A DNA stretch of 8,293 bases from Candidatus Poseidoniaceae archaeon (GCA_013330285.1 DUIP01000011.1:1821-10113); one strand, 5' to 3'; counted from the first letter of the stretch, positions 1 through 7,889 are shown. A program made the numbers and translations. Notes: a model not told the origin generated them from the letters alone.

Positions 1-309
1 GGCGTTATGGAAGTCGGCGAAACCTCGACACATTATGTGGAGCTCGACCCCGAAATTGTACCCTACCTTGCAGGTCTAACGCTAGGAGAGCGCACAGGTG
101 TTGTTTCACAACAGTTCAGATTCGTCAGCGACGAGTCCTATGAAAGCAACGGATTCAGAGCTTGGATGTATCAACGCTTGCAGACCGCGAGGCGAGCCAT
201 CGATGTCGCTGGGTCCGGCCAAGTCCATCCCGTACCGGGTGCAGGCTGTACTTTTTGTAAGGTAAGAACCGTGTGTCCTTCATCCATTCATGGGGGTGAA
301 TTACGTTGA
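1..309 (+). CDS. 3' end of an AddB/Cas4-like Fe-S nuclease or helicase-nuclease subunit (partial)
   Basis: The frame is open from base 1, so the gene starts outside the window; the ATG at 7 is probably internal. About 102 C-terminal residues are visible, ending at TGA 307-309. Seen: close to the end lies the cysteine pattern C-x2-C-x5-C followed by Pro (Cys codons at 247, 256 and 274), preceded by a helix rich in Arg and Ala and a short G-x-V-x-P-x-P stretch. Known: this arrangement closes the PD-(D/E)XK nuclease domain of AddB and Cas4-type proteins, where three C-terminal cysteines and one upstream cysteine hold a 4Fe-4S cluster. Inferred: it is the AddB-like partner of the helicase-nuclease gene that overlaps it by four bases. 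The catalytic core and any helicase domain lie outside the window, so a stand-alone RecB-family exonuclease is also possible. Confidence 0.7.
   Translation, partial: GVMEVGETSTHYVELDPEIVPYLAGLTLGERTGVVSQQFRFVSDESYESNGFRAWMYQRLQTARRAIDVAGSGQVHPVPGAGCTFCKVRTVCPSSIHGGELR
293..299 (+). promoter_or_regulatory. Ribosome binding site for the helicase-nuclease gene
   Basis: GGGGTGA ends six bases before the TTG at 306, a good match to the anti-Shine-Dalgarno complement GGAGGTGA. It lies inside the last codons of the upstream gene and supports the unusual TTG start, which overlaps the upstream stop as TTGA. Confidence 0.6.
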
Positions 310-3300
310 CAAATAGACGAATTCCATTCAACCATAGTCAGCGCCTTGGATTGGATATCGATCGCCATATTGCACTTGATGCGGGTGCAGGGACTGGAAA
401 AACCACAGTCATGGCAGAACGCTATGTTCAGCACCTCATCGCTTCTATTCAACGTTCAACCCTCGTGCTGCCCAATGGTCCAAGGGAGCCTCTTACGGGC
501 CATGGCTCTCTGCGAGCACCTGCACGAGAACGCACAGACCGGAAGGAATGGCAAGGCCTTCTTCCGAGTGAAGTTGTCGCCATTACCTTCACCAAAAAGG
601 CCGCATCAGAATTGAAGGCTCGAATTCGTGCTAGGGTTGCTGCAACAAGCAAATCACCGCTTCATCCCGACGATGAAGTCAGCGTCTACGACCCTCGTAT
701 CCATTCAGATGCAGATGTAGAGATGCTTCTGTCTTCGCTTGACGAAGCACCAATTTCGACCATTGACGCCTTCCTTTCACAGTTGCTCTCCCCCCATCTC
801 GACCTCGTAGCGGTTCACCCAAGCAGGGAGCAAATCGCCCAAGAACGAGCCCCGTTGTTGATTGAAGAAGCACTGCATTCTGCATGGCGAATTCGCACCA
901 TTAACGATGCACAGGAAGCAGGCGTACTTGGTTATGTGAATTCATTTATTGAATCGAGAAATAGAATTGCCGTTGCCCTGGGAGGCCAAGAACACGCTTC
1001 GATCATTCTTTCTGGTCTGCTGAATAAATCCCTTTTCGTCGAAGAGTCGAGGCGCTCACTTGAGGCTCATGCCCAGCGTCTTGGCACCACGCTCCACCAT
1101 GATCATCAAATTCCAGAACACCTCTTCCTCGAAATGTTCCTCGAACCTGTAGCAGACGTGATCGATGATTTCGCCTGTCAACTTCACCATCATTTGAACG
1201 CCTTCGTCGATCTTTATCTCGAGCACAGTGCAGCCTACATTACTCCAGCGGAATTGGAATCTCTTGGGGGAGTTCAAACCCGATTTAATCATCTGTTACA
1301 TCTGGCCCGCCATGCATTTGAGGACGACCCGGTTCATCGCATGCAATGGGTTTGGAATGTGGCCTTTGCCGCTGCAGGAAAAATCAAAACCGATGGGACA
1401 AACACCACATATTTCCAAAATGCATCACTTCCACCTGTGCGCACAAGCGGTTGGCATCCGGGAATTCTCACCAAAGGTAAGGTCGATCTTCCAACCTCCG
1501 AGAAGAACCAGATCTCCGCCTCCGCCGCCGCTATCACCGAAGTCATCTCGAGGATGCTGAATTCTCAAACAGGTCGCTTGATTTGTTTTATGGGGCGCAG
1601 CTCATCCCTTCTTTCGCCACGAATCGATTCCCCATACATTCCTGAAGAGTGCGCATATTTCATGACCGAACTTGGTATTGAAATTCCTCAATCCACGTCG
1701 TCCACAGGTTCCTTGCGAGTAGGCCCCGCTCTCCAATCTCGAATTTTGATGGACCTTTTGCGAGTTCACGATGCATGCAAAGACATTCTGACTCAATTAA
1801 AGGCACAAGAGGGCGTTCATGACTTCGATGATATTCAGAACATGGCTGCAGATCTACTTCTCGCAAGGTGCCCAGATATGGTCCGATTCGACTATCCTCA
1901 ACCGGTGGTCGAGGCGCTTGATTCACTTGGTGACGAACCTTGGTCTGATCATCATATTTCGAGGGCACTTTTGCTTGCCAATGAAGATGAACAATGCGCT
2001 GCAGATTTACAACGCAGGTTCCATGTCCTCCAAACATTACGACGTCAATACCGAGCCTTCATCATCGACGAGTATCAAGATACAAACCCTGCTCATTTCC
2101 GTTTGCTGGCGAGGTTATGGGGCCATCGAGCCCTCAATAGCGGTGAACCAGCTCGGCCGCTTGGCCCTTGGGATCCAACCATCTGTATTGTTGGGGATAT
2201 GAAGCAGAGCATCTACCGGTTCCGTCAAGCAGAAGTCTCTGTGATGTTGCGAGCCGTCGCCTCAATCCGAGAGGCAAACGTCATTGAAATGCACGAGGAT
2301 CGTTGGCCTGAAGGGATTCGTCGCCATGGCTTTGGTAGGGATCCACGGCCTCGTGGCGCTGGAGGAGAGACCTCCGCGTTCATCCAAGCTACATCGCTTG
2401 AGGCCAATGAACCAGTTTCAGAGCCATACAGCCACCTCACCCTCGGCGAGGATCTCGACGGTTTCGCTCCAGAATTTTCGGGCACCGATCGGCAGCAAGC
2501 ACGCGCCGAAGGCCTCATCGATCTTACGAGCAATTACAGAACGAAACCGAATCTTGTCCATACCATGAACGGAATGTTCCGCGATGTGTTTCATCCAAGA
2601 CATCACCTCTTGCCCGGCAATTGGCACGCAGCGGCTCAGGATTTAGTCGCCGGACGTGAAGAGGATGATTCACCCGGCGTATTGGAGTGGTTGATGCCTT
2701 TGTCAACACAAAGTGGAGAGCAAGAGACCGACCTTCAGATACCGGTTGATGTCTTTTCAAATCCAAAGTCGAAGGATGTGCACTTGGAGCACGAACTCAT
2801 TGCCGGCCGAATTGCTGCATTACTGCGGGGCGGGGGCACAAGGGTCTGGAGTGCGAACAGCAGAGATTTCGAGGATCTTGGACAAATCGATGAACCAGTG
2901 CTGCCTTCAGATATCATGATTCTTGTCCATTCGAGAACCCATGTTCCTGATCTCATTCGGCGTCTGCAAGAACGAGGCATTCCTGTTGCAGCAGACCGCC
3001 AAGGTGCCCTGCTTCATCGCCCAATTGTCCAACCATTGATGGCGGCGCTGGATTTGATTGCCAACCCCACTTCTCGCTCTGCAGTGCTTGGCCTGGCTCG
3101 CTCCCCCGTCCTTGGCTTTACAGATTCACAGATCCAGACGATGATGAGCCAGGTTCCCGAACATGATTGGTGGCATCATATGCAAGTCCACGCACCAACG
3201 CCTCAAATTGCTGTGTTGATTGAACATATTGCGGGTATGGTTCGACAAGGTGCTTTGTACGCAGCAATCGATGCCATACTTGACCACTCAGATTTACTCG

Positions 3301-5300
3301 TAGCCTATCCAGAAGATGCAGATCGTCAGAACGCCGAAGCATGGTACAGCCTCATCGCGTCAATTGGAAATGAACTTGGTCACGAAGCGGCAGCAATTCA
3401 CTCAAGACTCGTTGAACTTCGACGACTTGGAACACGTGGACCTCCGGCCACAGCCGTTCCTGCAGGTGGGGCTGTTCGGATCTTGACTGTACACAACGCC
3501 AAAGGCCTCGAAGCAGATGTTGTGTTTGTTGCAGGTCTTTTCAAAGCGGGGGCATCAGATTCACAACTCAATACCAGGGACAATGTCCTCGTCACACCCC
3601 AGGTCATTGCAGGTCGAATCAACCCATGGCGTTCCATTGACAAACCTCAAGATGGGCTCTGGGAATTCACCCATCGCCTCGACCAAGCGCAGACTCAAGC
3701 CGAACGTCGACGTTCGTTTTACGTCGCCCTCACACGAGCTCGAGATCGCCTCATCCTGGTTGGTTCATACTCAAGCGCGGGTGCAATACATACTGAAACA
3801 GGCCAACTCGAAGTGAAGACAAAAGCCTCACGAAGCACGATGGGAGGGATGTTCTTGGAAAGCCTTCGCAGCCTTGCATGCGAGTCTCAAGATGAACAAG
3901 CGCCATGGTGCTTTGATGGAGATGTGGGTGCCACGGTCTTGCCAGCCTATGACAAGAGAACACTTTCTCTTGACCCGTATGGCCTTCTCGACAACGCCCA
4001 CCTCGGTCCTCATTCAGTTCAATCCATTCGAATCTACCACCATCCAGATTGCTTTGATGCGACTGAAATTACAACACCTCTTCAGGATTGGAATGCCTTG
4101 CAGGAACGCATACTAGGGATGGAAGGCAATCAACCACCACAGCCTCAGCCACTGGCAGTCCGCCAATCAGTTCGTATGACTGCCCACGGATTGGATACAA
4201 GCAAAGCGTGCCTTCGCCGTCACTGGCTTAGCGAAGTGAAGGGTTGGATTCCAGAACAACTCAAGATGATTGAAACGGTCAATTCTGCGCCTACTTCCAA
4301 GAGCGAATACCCTCCAGCTACTACGTTTGGAACCATGATGCATCGTTTGGTTGAATTGGGTTTGGCAAACCCTTCAAAACGCGCAATGCCCCATTCAACC
4401 CCATTACCAGAAGCTTGGAAGTTTGATGGTCAAGACGGACTTGACAATCCTGAAATTATCAAATCTGTCCTTGGGGAAGAAGGCTATTCTATTGAGGATG
4501 ATTCAGTCGATCAAGCCATGGCCATTCGAACCGGTGAACGGCTTGCTGAGCTTGGGCGCCTCATTCGGAACGGGCTGCTCGGTCGCTTAGCTGAGGGAGA
4601 AACCCACCACGGCTTGAAGGTCGAGGGGCTGAGGACAGAACTACCGTTTTACCACAGCCACGAGGTCTCCACAGAGGGGCTTGAACGTTCCACATTCACC
4701 CTCCAGGGTCATCTTCCACATGTGGTGATTGAACAGCTGAACCTCATTTTCGATGGTCGAGCCGACCTCGTGTTAGCACTTCGAGATGATCATTGTGCAG
4801 GATACCTCCAAGTTGTCGACCTCAAAACAAAGGATTGCCGTGACGGTTTCAACTCGAGCAAACCGCAAGATGGTTTAGCACTTCAACGGTTCAAAGGTAA
4901 ACTGCTTGACCCTTACCCATCCACTCCTGCAGAACAGGCGATCCTCGACGAACATCGCCTCCAACTCACACTGTACTCGTTGGCGTTGAAAGCGGTGGAA
5001 GAAAGGAAACCTGTGGATGAGCGACGAGGCATCCTTCCACCTGCTCTACTTGTTGGTGCTTCTGGACGTATGCTCCAATTGACAACCGAGGAATTTGAAT
5101 CAGCGGAAAAGGAATTAGCCAAACATCTCGATTGGATTGGTCATCTTGCAGCTTCACCCCAATCGATTGAAGAACCCGGGCGTCTCGAAATTGATGCATC
5201 AGAGGCTTGTCAGACCTGCCCGTTCTATCGCGGACATGTACGCCTTTGTGGCCCTGCCGGGGCACCTCTTGGAATACCTCTGCCGATGGTTGAGGATTAA
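306..5300 (+). CDS. AddA/RecB-like UvrD-family helicase-nuclease, 1664 aa
   Basis: This is a superfamily 1A helicase with a C-terminal PD-(D/E)XK nuclease, expected to unwind and cut DNA at double-strand ends to prepare recombination. Helicase motifs seen in order: Walker A GAGTGKTT at residues 27-34; Ia ITFTKKAASEL from 93; Ic TIDAF at 152-156; Walker B DEYQDT at 588-593; III GDMKQSIYRFR at 630-640; IV NYR at 743-745; V TVHNAKGLE at 1061-1069; VI VALTRARDR at 1140-1148. Nuclease residues: H1346, E1445 in ELPF, D1487 in GRADLV, D1505-L-K1507, Q1553 and Y1557, so both activities look intact. C1302, C1635, C1638 and C1648 could hold an Fe-S cluster. The TTG start overlaps the previous stop by four bases and has a good ribosome binding site. 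AddA and RecB are usually about 1200 residues; the excess lies partly between Walker A and Ia, between motifs III and IV, and before the nuclease core. AddA-like is favoured by gene order; an AdnB-like subunit is the alternative. Confidence 0.9.
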   Translation: MTNRRIPFNHSQRLGLDIDRHIALDAGAGTGKTTVMAERYVQHLIASIQRSTLVLPNGPREPLTGHGSLRAPARERTDRKEWQGLLPSEVVAITFTKKAASELKARIRARVAATSKSPLHPDDEVSVYDPRIHSDADVEMLLSSLDEAPISTIDAFLSQLLSPHLDLVAVHPSREQIAQERAPLLIEEALHSAWRIRTINDAQEAGVLGYVNSFIESRNRIAVALGGQEHASIILSGLLNKSLFVEESRRSLEAHAQRLGTTLHHDHQIPEHLFLEMFLEPVADVIDDFACQLHHHLNAFVDLYLEHSAAYITPAELESLGGVQTRFNHLLHLARHAFEDDPVHRMQWVWNVAFAAAGKIKTDGTNTTYFQNASLPPVRTSGWHPGILTKGKVDLPTSEKNQISASAAAITEVISRMLNSQTGRLICFMGRSSSLLSPRIDSPYIPEECAYFMTELGIEIPQSTSSTGSLRVGPALQSRILMDLLRVHDACKDILTQLKAQEGVHDFDDIQNMAADLLLARCPDMVRFDYPQPVVEALDSLGDEPWSDHHISRALLLANEDEQCAADLQRRFHVLQTLRRQYRAFIIDEYQDTNPAHFRLLARLWGHRALNSGEPARPLGPWDPTICIVGDMKQSIYRFRQAEVSVMLRAVASIREANVIEMHEDRWPEGIRRHGFGRDPRPRGAGGETSAFIQATSLEANEPVSEPYSHLTLGEDLDGFAPEFSGTDRQQARAEGLIDLTSNYRTKPNLVHTMNGMFRDVFHPRHHLLPGNWHAAAQDLVAGREEDDSPGVLEWLMPLSTQSGEQETDLQIPVDVFSNPKSKDVHLEHELIAGRIAALLRGGGTRVWSANSRDFEDLGQIDEPVLPSDIMILVHSRTHVPDLIRRLQERGIPVAADRQGALLHRPIVQPLMAALDLIANPTSRSAVLGLARSPVLGFTDSQIQTMMSQVPEHDWWHHMQVHAPTPQIAVLIEHIAGMVRQGALYAAIDAILDHSDLLVAYPEDADRQNAEAWYSLIASIGNELGHEAAAIHSRLVELRRLGTRGPPATAVPAGGAVRILTVHNAKGLEADVVFVAGLFKAGASDSQLNTRDNVLVTPQVIAGRINPWRSIDKPQDGLWEFTHRLDQAQTQAERRRSFYVALTRARDRLILVGSYSSAGAIHTETGQLEVKTKASRSTMGGMFLESLRSLACESQDEQAPWCFDGDVGATVLPAYDKRTLSLDPYGLLDNAHLGPHSVQSIRIYHHPDCFDATEITTPLQDWNALQERILGMEGNQPPQPQPLAVRQSVRMTAHGLDTSKACLRRHWLSEVKGWIPEQLKMIETVNSAPTSKSEYPPATTFGTMMHRLVELGLANPSKRAMPHSTPLPEAWKFDGQDGLDNPEIIKSVLGEEGYSIEDDSVDQAMAIRTGERLAELGRLIRNGLLGRLAEGETHHGLKVEGLRTELPFYHSHEVSTEGLERSTFTLQGHLPHVVIEQLNLIFDGRADLVLALRDDHCAGYLQVVDLKTKDCRDGFNSSKPQDGLALQRFKGKLLDPYPSTPAEQAILDEHRLQLTLYSLALKAVEERKPVDERRGILPPALLVGASGRMLQLTTEEFESAEKELAKHLDWIGHLAASPQSIEEPGRLEIDASEACQTCPFYRGHVRLCGPAGAPLGIPLPMVED

Positions 5301-5917
5301 TTCGAATCTTTTTTGCCAAACATCACAAGCGTTCCGACAAAGTCGTCCTTTGCAGCAACCCTTTGAATTCCGACATCGGAAAAACCCGCATCAATCATGG
5401 CTTGCTTCCATTGTGCCTCACTTAGCAATGTCATGTGCACATCAAGTGCTTCTGGCCATCCATGGCTGTCTTCATTCTCCAAGTAATGATCAACTCCAGC
5501 AACCATGAATCCACCTTCATTCAACCATTCGGCATGAATCATTTTCAGCATCGCTGCTGGGTCCTCAAGGTAATACAGGAATTCCATTGAATGAAGGAAA
5601 TCAAATGTCGCTTCCGGCCTCCATTCAGGTAATCGTGCAAGGTGGAATTCACCTTGGCCCAACGTTTGGGCTTTCTCAATCATGACCTCTGATCCATCAA
5701 CGCCGACCACATGTCTGCACTCTTCCCTTTGTTCAAGCAACCTGCAAACCCATCCATTTCCACACCCGAGGTCCACGGCTGTGTAGGGGGTTGGAAGGTT
5801 CGGAAATGCCAGTTCTAACATGGCTTTCACCGATGCAGCATGGCCTCGCTCCATCCCTTCATCCTTGTTTTTCGTCGCCCACTCGGAGAATACGTCAGTC
5901 GCAGATCTGATGGCCAT
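5297..5917 (-). CDS. Class I SAM-dependent methyltransferase, 206 aa, substrate unknown
   Basis: The protein has a Rossmann-fold methyltransferase core. Numbering is from the ATG at 5917. Motif I VDLGCGNG at 48-55 is the SAM-binding glycine loop. The acidic end of strand 2 is D74 in VGVDGS, which contacts the ribose. The strand-4 region FDFLHSMEFLYYL (105-117) and the following GGFMVAGVDHY (135-145) fit the Methyltransf_11/25-type families. The substrate cannot be read from the sequence. The ATG at 5917 is chosen because a purine-rich GAAGGGGG ends four bases before it and because the longer reading back to 6019 would run into the start of the divergent iminopeptidase gene; an ATG at 5938 is also possible. 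The stop shares the bases TTAA with the convergent helicase gene, and the gene stands alone on this strand. Confidence 0.85.
   Translation of the reverse strand: MAIRSATDVFSEWATKNKDEGMERGHAASVKAMLELAFPNLPTPYTAVDLGCGNGWVCRLLEQREECRHVVGVDGSEVMIEKAQTLGQGEFHLARLPEWRPEATFDFLHSMEFLYYLEDPAAMLKMIHAEWLNEGGFMVAGVDHYLENEDSHGWPEALDVHMTLLSEAQWKQAMIDAGFSDVGIQRVAAKDDFVGTLVMFGKKDSN
5309..5314 (+). terminator. Candidate T-run terminator after the helicase-nuclease gene
   Basis: Six T residues begin nine bases after the helicase-nuclease stop, next to the small palindrome ATTCGAAT at 5300-5307. Archaeal RNA polymerases can stop at T-runs without a strong hairpin. The run lies within the last codons of the opposite-strand methyltransferase (its Lys-Lys pair), so it may simply be coding sequence. 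Confidence 0.3.
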
Positions 5918-5996
5918 ATTTCCCCCTTCAATGGGCATCGCTTGAACATGTCCCCTCGAACGAAAGGAACATGACTGGCCGTTCTTTGGAAGAGGT
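5918..5996. promoter_or_regulatory. Divergent intergenic region with a repeated GAACATG
   Basis: These 79 bases separate the methyltransferase and iminopeptidase starts and must hold or lie near both promoters. No convincing TATA box or -35/-10 pair is visible. GAACATG occurs twice in the same orientation, at 5944-5950 and 5967-5973, 23 bp apart (about two helical turns). The first copy includes the palindrome ACATGT. An operator role is only a guess. Confidence 0.3.
5922..5929 (-). promoter_or_regulatory. Ribosome binding site selecting the methyltransferase start at 5917
   Basis: On the minus strand GAAGGGGG ends four bases before the ATG at 5917. It favours this start over the in-frame ATG codons at 5938 and 6019, of which the latter overlaps the divergent gene. 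Confidence 0.45.
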
Positions 5997-6962
5997 ATGC
6001 TCGACACCACGACGACCATCGAACACGTGCTCTACCCGCCGATTGAGCCTTATGATTCAGGCATGTTGCAAGTTACAGATCTTCACACCATTGCATGGGA
6101 AAAGTCAGGTAACAGCGAAGGCATCCCCGTCGTTGTCATCCATGGTGGACCGGGCGGCGGTGGCCAGCCTGCATACCGGCAATACTTCGATCCTGCAAAA
6201 TTCAATATCATCCAATTCGACCAACGAGGGTGTGGAAAATCGACTCCACATGCAGAATTAAGGGACAACACAACTCAAGCCATGGTGGCTGACATCGAAG
6301 CGCTCAGAGTTTCCTTTGGCATCGAAAAGTGGCACGTGTTTGGTGGCTCATGGGGCTCAACACTCTCGCTCATCTACGCCCAAACGTACCCAGATCGGGT
6401 CACGAGTTTGGTGCTTCGTGGCATCTTTATGTGCAGAAAGAGCGAATTGCATTGGTTCTACCAAGACGGTGCCAGTCATATCTTCCCAGATGCGTTCGAA
6501 CCATACCGTGAACACATCCCGAAAGAGGAACAATCGGATTTAATCAAAGCTTACTACGCTCGCTTGACCAGCGACGATGGGGACGTGCGTCGGGCGGCAG
6601 CAAAGGAATGGACCCGATGGGAGATGGCCACAAGTCGTTTATTCCCAGATCCTTCCTACCTCGAAAAAGCAGAGGATTTGGATTTCGCAGTCGCTTTTGC
6701 GCGGATTGAATGCCATTATTTCATCAACGCTATTTTCGTCGAAGAGGCCCACATTTTGAATCATGCATCGAGCATAGAGCACATCCCAACAATCATCGTT
6801 CAGGGGCGCTATGACGTTGTTTGCCCCGCACGAAGTGCTTGGGAGTTGCACAAAGTGCTTCCAAACAGTCACCTGGTCATTGTACCGGATGCAGGTCATT
6901 CGATGGGCGAAGTGAGCATTGCAAGAGAACTCGTGGCTGCGACCGATGCAATCACGGAATGA
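5997..6962 (+). CDS. pip: Prolyl iminopeptidase (peptidase family S33), 321 aa
   Basis: This enzyme removes N-terminal proline from peptides in the cytoplasm, a late step of peptide recycling. Seen: the family's N-terminal LYPPIEPYDSG (12-22), oxyanion loop HGGPGGG (49-55), DQRGCGKS, nucleophile elbow GGSWGS with S118, D273 in GRYDVVCP, and H301 in DAGHS, a complete Ser-Asp-His triad. E209 in RWE and E238 in RIECHYF match the glutamates that bind the substrate amino group in characterised enzymes; the usual RIENHYF has Cys in place of Asn here. Length is normal for the family (about 310-320). The ATG at 5997 keeps the conserved N-terminus; GGAAGAGGT directly precedes it, so only its 5' GGA has good spacing. 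There is no signal peptide. The divergent methyltransferase shows no clear functional link. Confidence 0.95.
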   Translation: MLDTTTTIEHVLYPPIEPYDSGMLQVTDLHTIAWEKSGNSEGIPVVVIHGGPGGGGQPAYRQYFDPAKFNIIQFDQRGCGKSTPHAELRDNTTQAMVADIEALRVSFGIEKWHVFGGSWGSTLSLIYAQTYPDRVTSLVLRGIFMCRKSELHWFYQDGASHIFPDAFEPYREHIPKEEQSDLIKAYYARLTSDDGDVRRAAAKEWTRWEMATSRLFPDPSYLEKAEDLDFAVAFARIECHYFINAIFVEEAHILNHASSIEHIPTIIVQGRYDVVCPARSAWELHKVLPNSHLVIVPDAGHSMGEVSIARELVAATDAITE

Positions 6963-7064
6963 CCGACTTCACCATTTCAGGCCATATTACAGGGTCGTTT
7001 AGGCGTCGGCTTGATAGGGTGGAGTTAAGTGGAACCACATGGAGGCTTACCTCCCGGTGATACC
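6963..7064 (+). promoter_or_regulatory. Spacer with candidate promoter and two possible translation starts
   Basis: The region lies between the iminopeptidase stop and the favoured coiled-coil start. It holds AT-rich patches (CATATTA at 6982-6988, GTTTAGG at 6997-7003) that could be weak TATA-like elements, but neither is convincing. Two ribosome binding sites are visible: GGTGGAG at 7018-7024 before a GTG at 7029, and GGTGAT at 7056-7061 before the ATG at 7065. No terminator-like T-run is seen after the iminopeptidase gene. Confidence 0.3.
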
Positions 7065-7889
7065 ATGACTGAAGAAGGGACCGTCACGCCAGAGATTCGA
7101 ATTCAACAACTTGAGGAACAACTCGCAACTGAGACCGACCGTCTTCAGAAGTTGTTCGCAGCCTATGAGGCCGTTGAAAAGGAACTCTTTGATGCTCGAA
7201 CCGAAAATGAAGTCTTGGAAAAAGAAATCATCGAACGGGAAATCGAAAAAGAAACTCAAGAAGCCTTGCTCAATGAGCGAGAAATCCGAGTGCGAGAACT
7301 TGAGCTGCGCGCTGTGAAAGCAGGAAAGCAGGTCGAACACCTCAAGCCAGAACTTGAGAAGATGGAAGAGAAGTATTCCCGTGAAAAAGACCGCCTTGGC
7401 AAGGTCTTTGGAATCGCAGAAGAACTCGACAACGATCTGCGACTCGCCGTTTCAGAGATGAAGGCACGTGATGACTGGTATGTCGACCACATGCAAATTT
7501 TCGAAGACCTCAACAAGGCCATCAAGCAGCGATACGACATGATTGAGCGCGCAGTTGAAGCAGAACGCAAGTCACAGCACATGTCCCGAGCATTCACCGA
7601 GCGCATGGAAGACATGGTTGAAGCCCGTGCTGCAGACATGACCATCGAAGAAGCAGAACAAATCTCTGTTGAAACAGAATCCTCTTCTGTTGAAATTGTT
7701 GGCGACAATGCCGTAGAAGACCTTCTCGACGATGGGACGCTCAACAACAGCAACGTCGCTCCTGCTGAGGAAGAAGTCGCAGAAGACGAGCCTGCTGAAG
7801 AGACTGAAGAGACTGAAGAGGCTGAAGCCGCTGCAGAAGAAGAAGCTCCAGCCGACTGGTCCAACGGCGAAGACCCTTGGGCAGAGTGA
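7065..7889 (+). CDS. Acidic coiled-coil protein of unknown function, 274 aa
   Basis: I do not recognise a family. Residues from about 8 to 115 are rich in Glu, Lys, Arg and Leu with heptad-like spacing, typical of a long coiled coil. A second helical part (about 115-195) contains Trp and Tyr (DDWYVDHM) and several Met and Arg. The rest, especially from about 231, is a low-complexity tail of Glu and Ala that ends in the aromatic decapeptide WSNGEDPWAE. No membrane segment or signal peptide is visible, so it is probably soluble and elongated, perhaps a scaffold or an adaptor. The ATG at 7065 with GGTGAT three bases upstream is chosen; a GTG at 7029 with a good site would add 12 residues. The stop lies 9 bases before the decarboxylase start, so the two are probably co-transcribed. 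Confidence 0.8.
   Translation: MTEEGTVTPEIRIQQLEEQLATETDRLQKLFAAYEAVEKELFDARTENEVLEKEIIEREIEKETQEALLNEREIRVRELELRAVKAGKQVEHLKPELEKMEEKYSREKDRLGKVFGIAEELDNDLRLAVSEMKARDDWYVDHMQIFEDLNKAIKQRYDMIERAVEAERKSQHMSRAFTERMEDMVEARAADMTIEEAEQISVETESSSVEIVGDNAVEDLLDDGTLNNSNVAPAEEEVAEDEPAEETEETEEAEAAAEEEAPADWSNGEDPWAE
7797..7823 (+). repeat. Three tandem 9-bp repeats in the acidic tail
   Basis: GAAGAGACT occurs twice in tandem and is followed by GAAGAGGCT. It encodes the repeated tripeptide Glu-Glu-Thr/Ala inside the acidic tail of the coiled-coil protein. CCTGCTGARG also occurs at 7761 and 7791. This fits replication slippage in a low-complexity coding stretch. Confidence 0.6.

Noticed and set aside
1660..2533. 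Minus-strand open frames of 125 and 102 codons inside the helicase gene
   Set aside because: The plus strand encodes conserved helicase motifs throughout this stretch; the antisense products show no recognisable motif.
306..5300. Possible fusion or frameshift explaining the 1664-residue helicase
   Set aside because: All helicase and nuclease motifs appear once, in the right order and in one frame, so a single large gene is the simplest reading.
5918..6019. Longer N-terminus for the methyltransferase, starting at 6019
   Set aside because: It overlaps the start of the iminopeptidase, adds residues with no family feature, and a better ribosome binding site sits at the ATG at 5917.
7860..7886. 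DPW in the tail of the coiled-coil protein as a clathrin-adaptor-type motif
   Set aside because: DPW is a known adaptor-binding peptide in eukaryotes only. A three-residue match in a prokaryote carries no weight.
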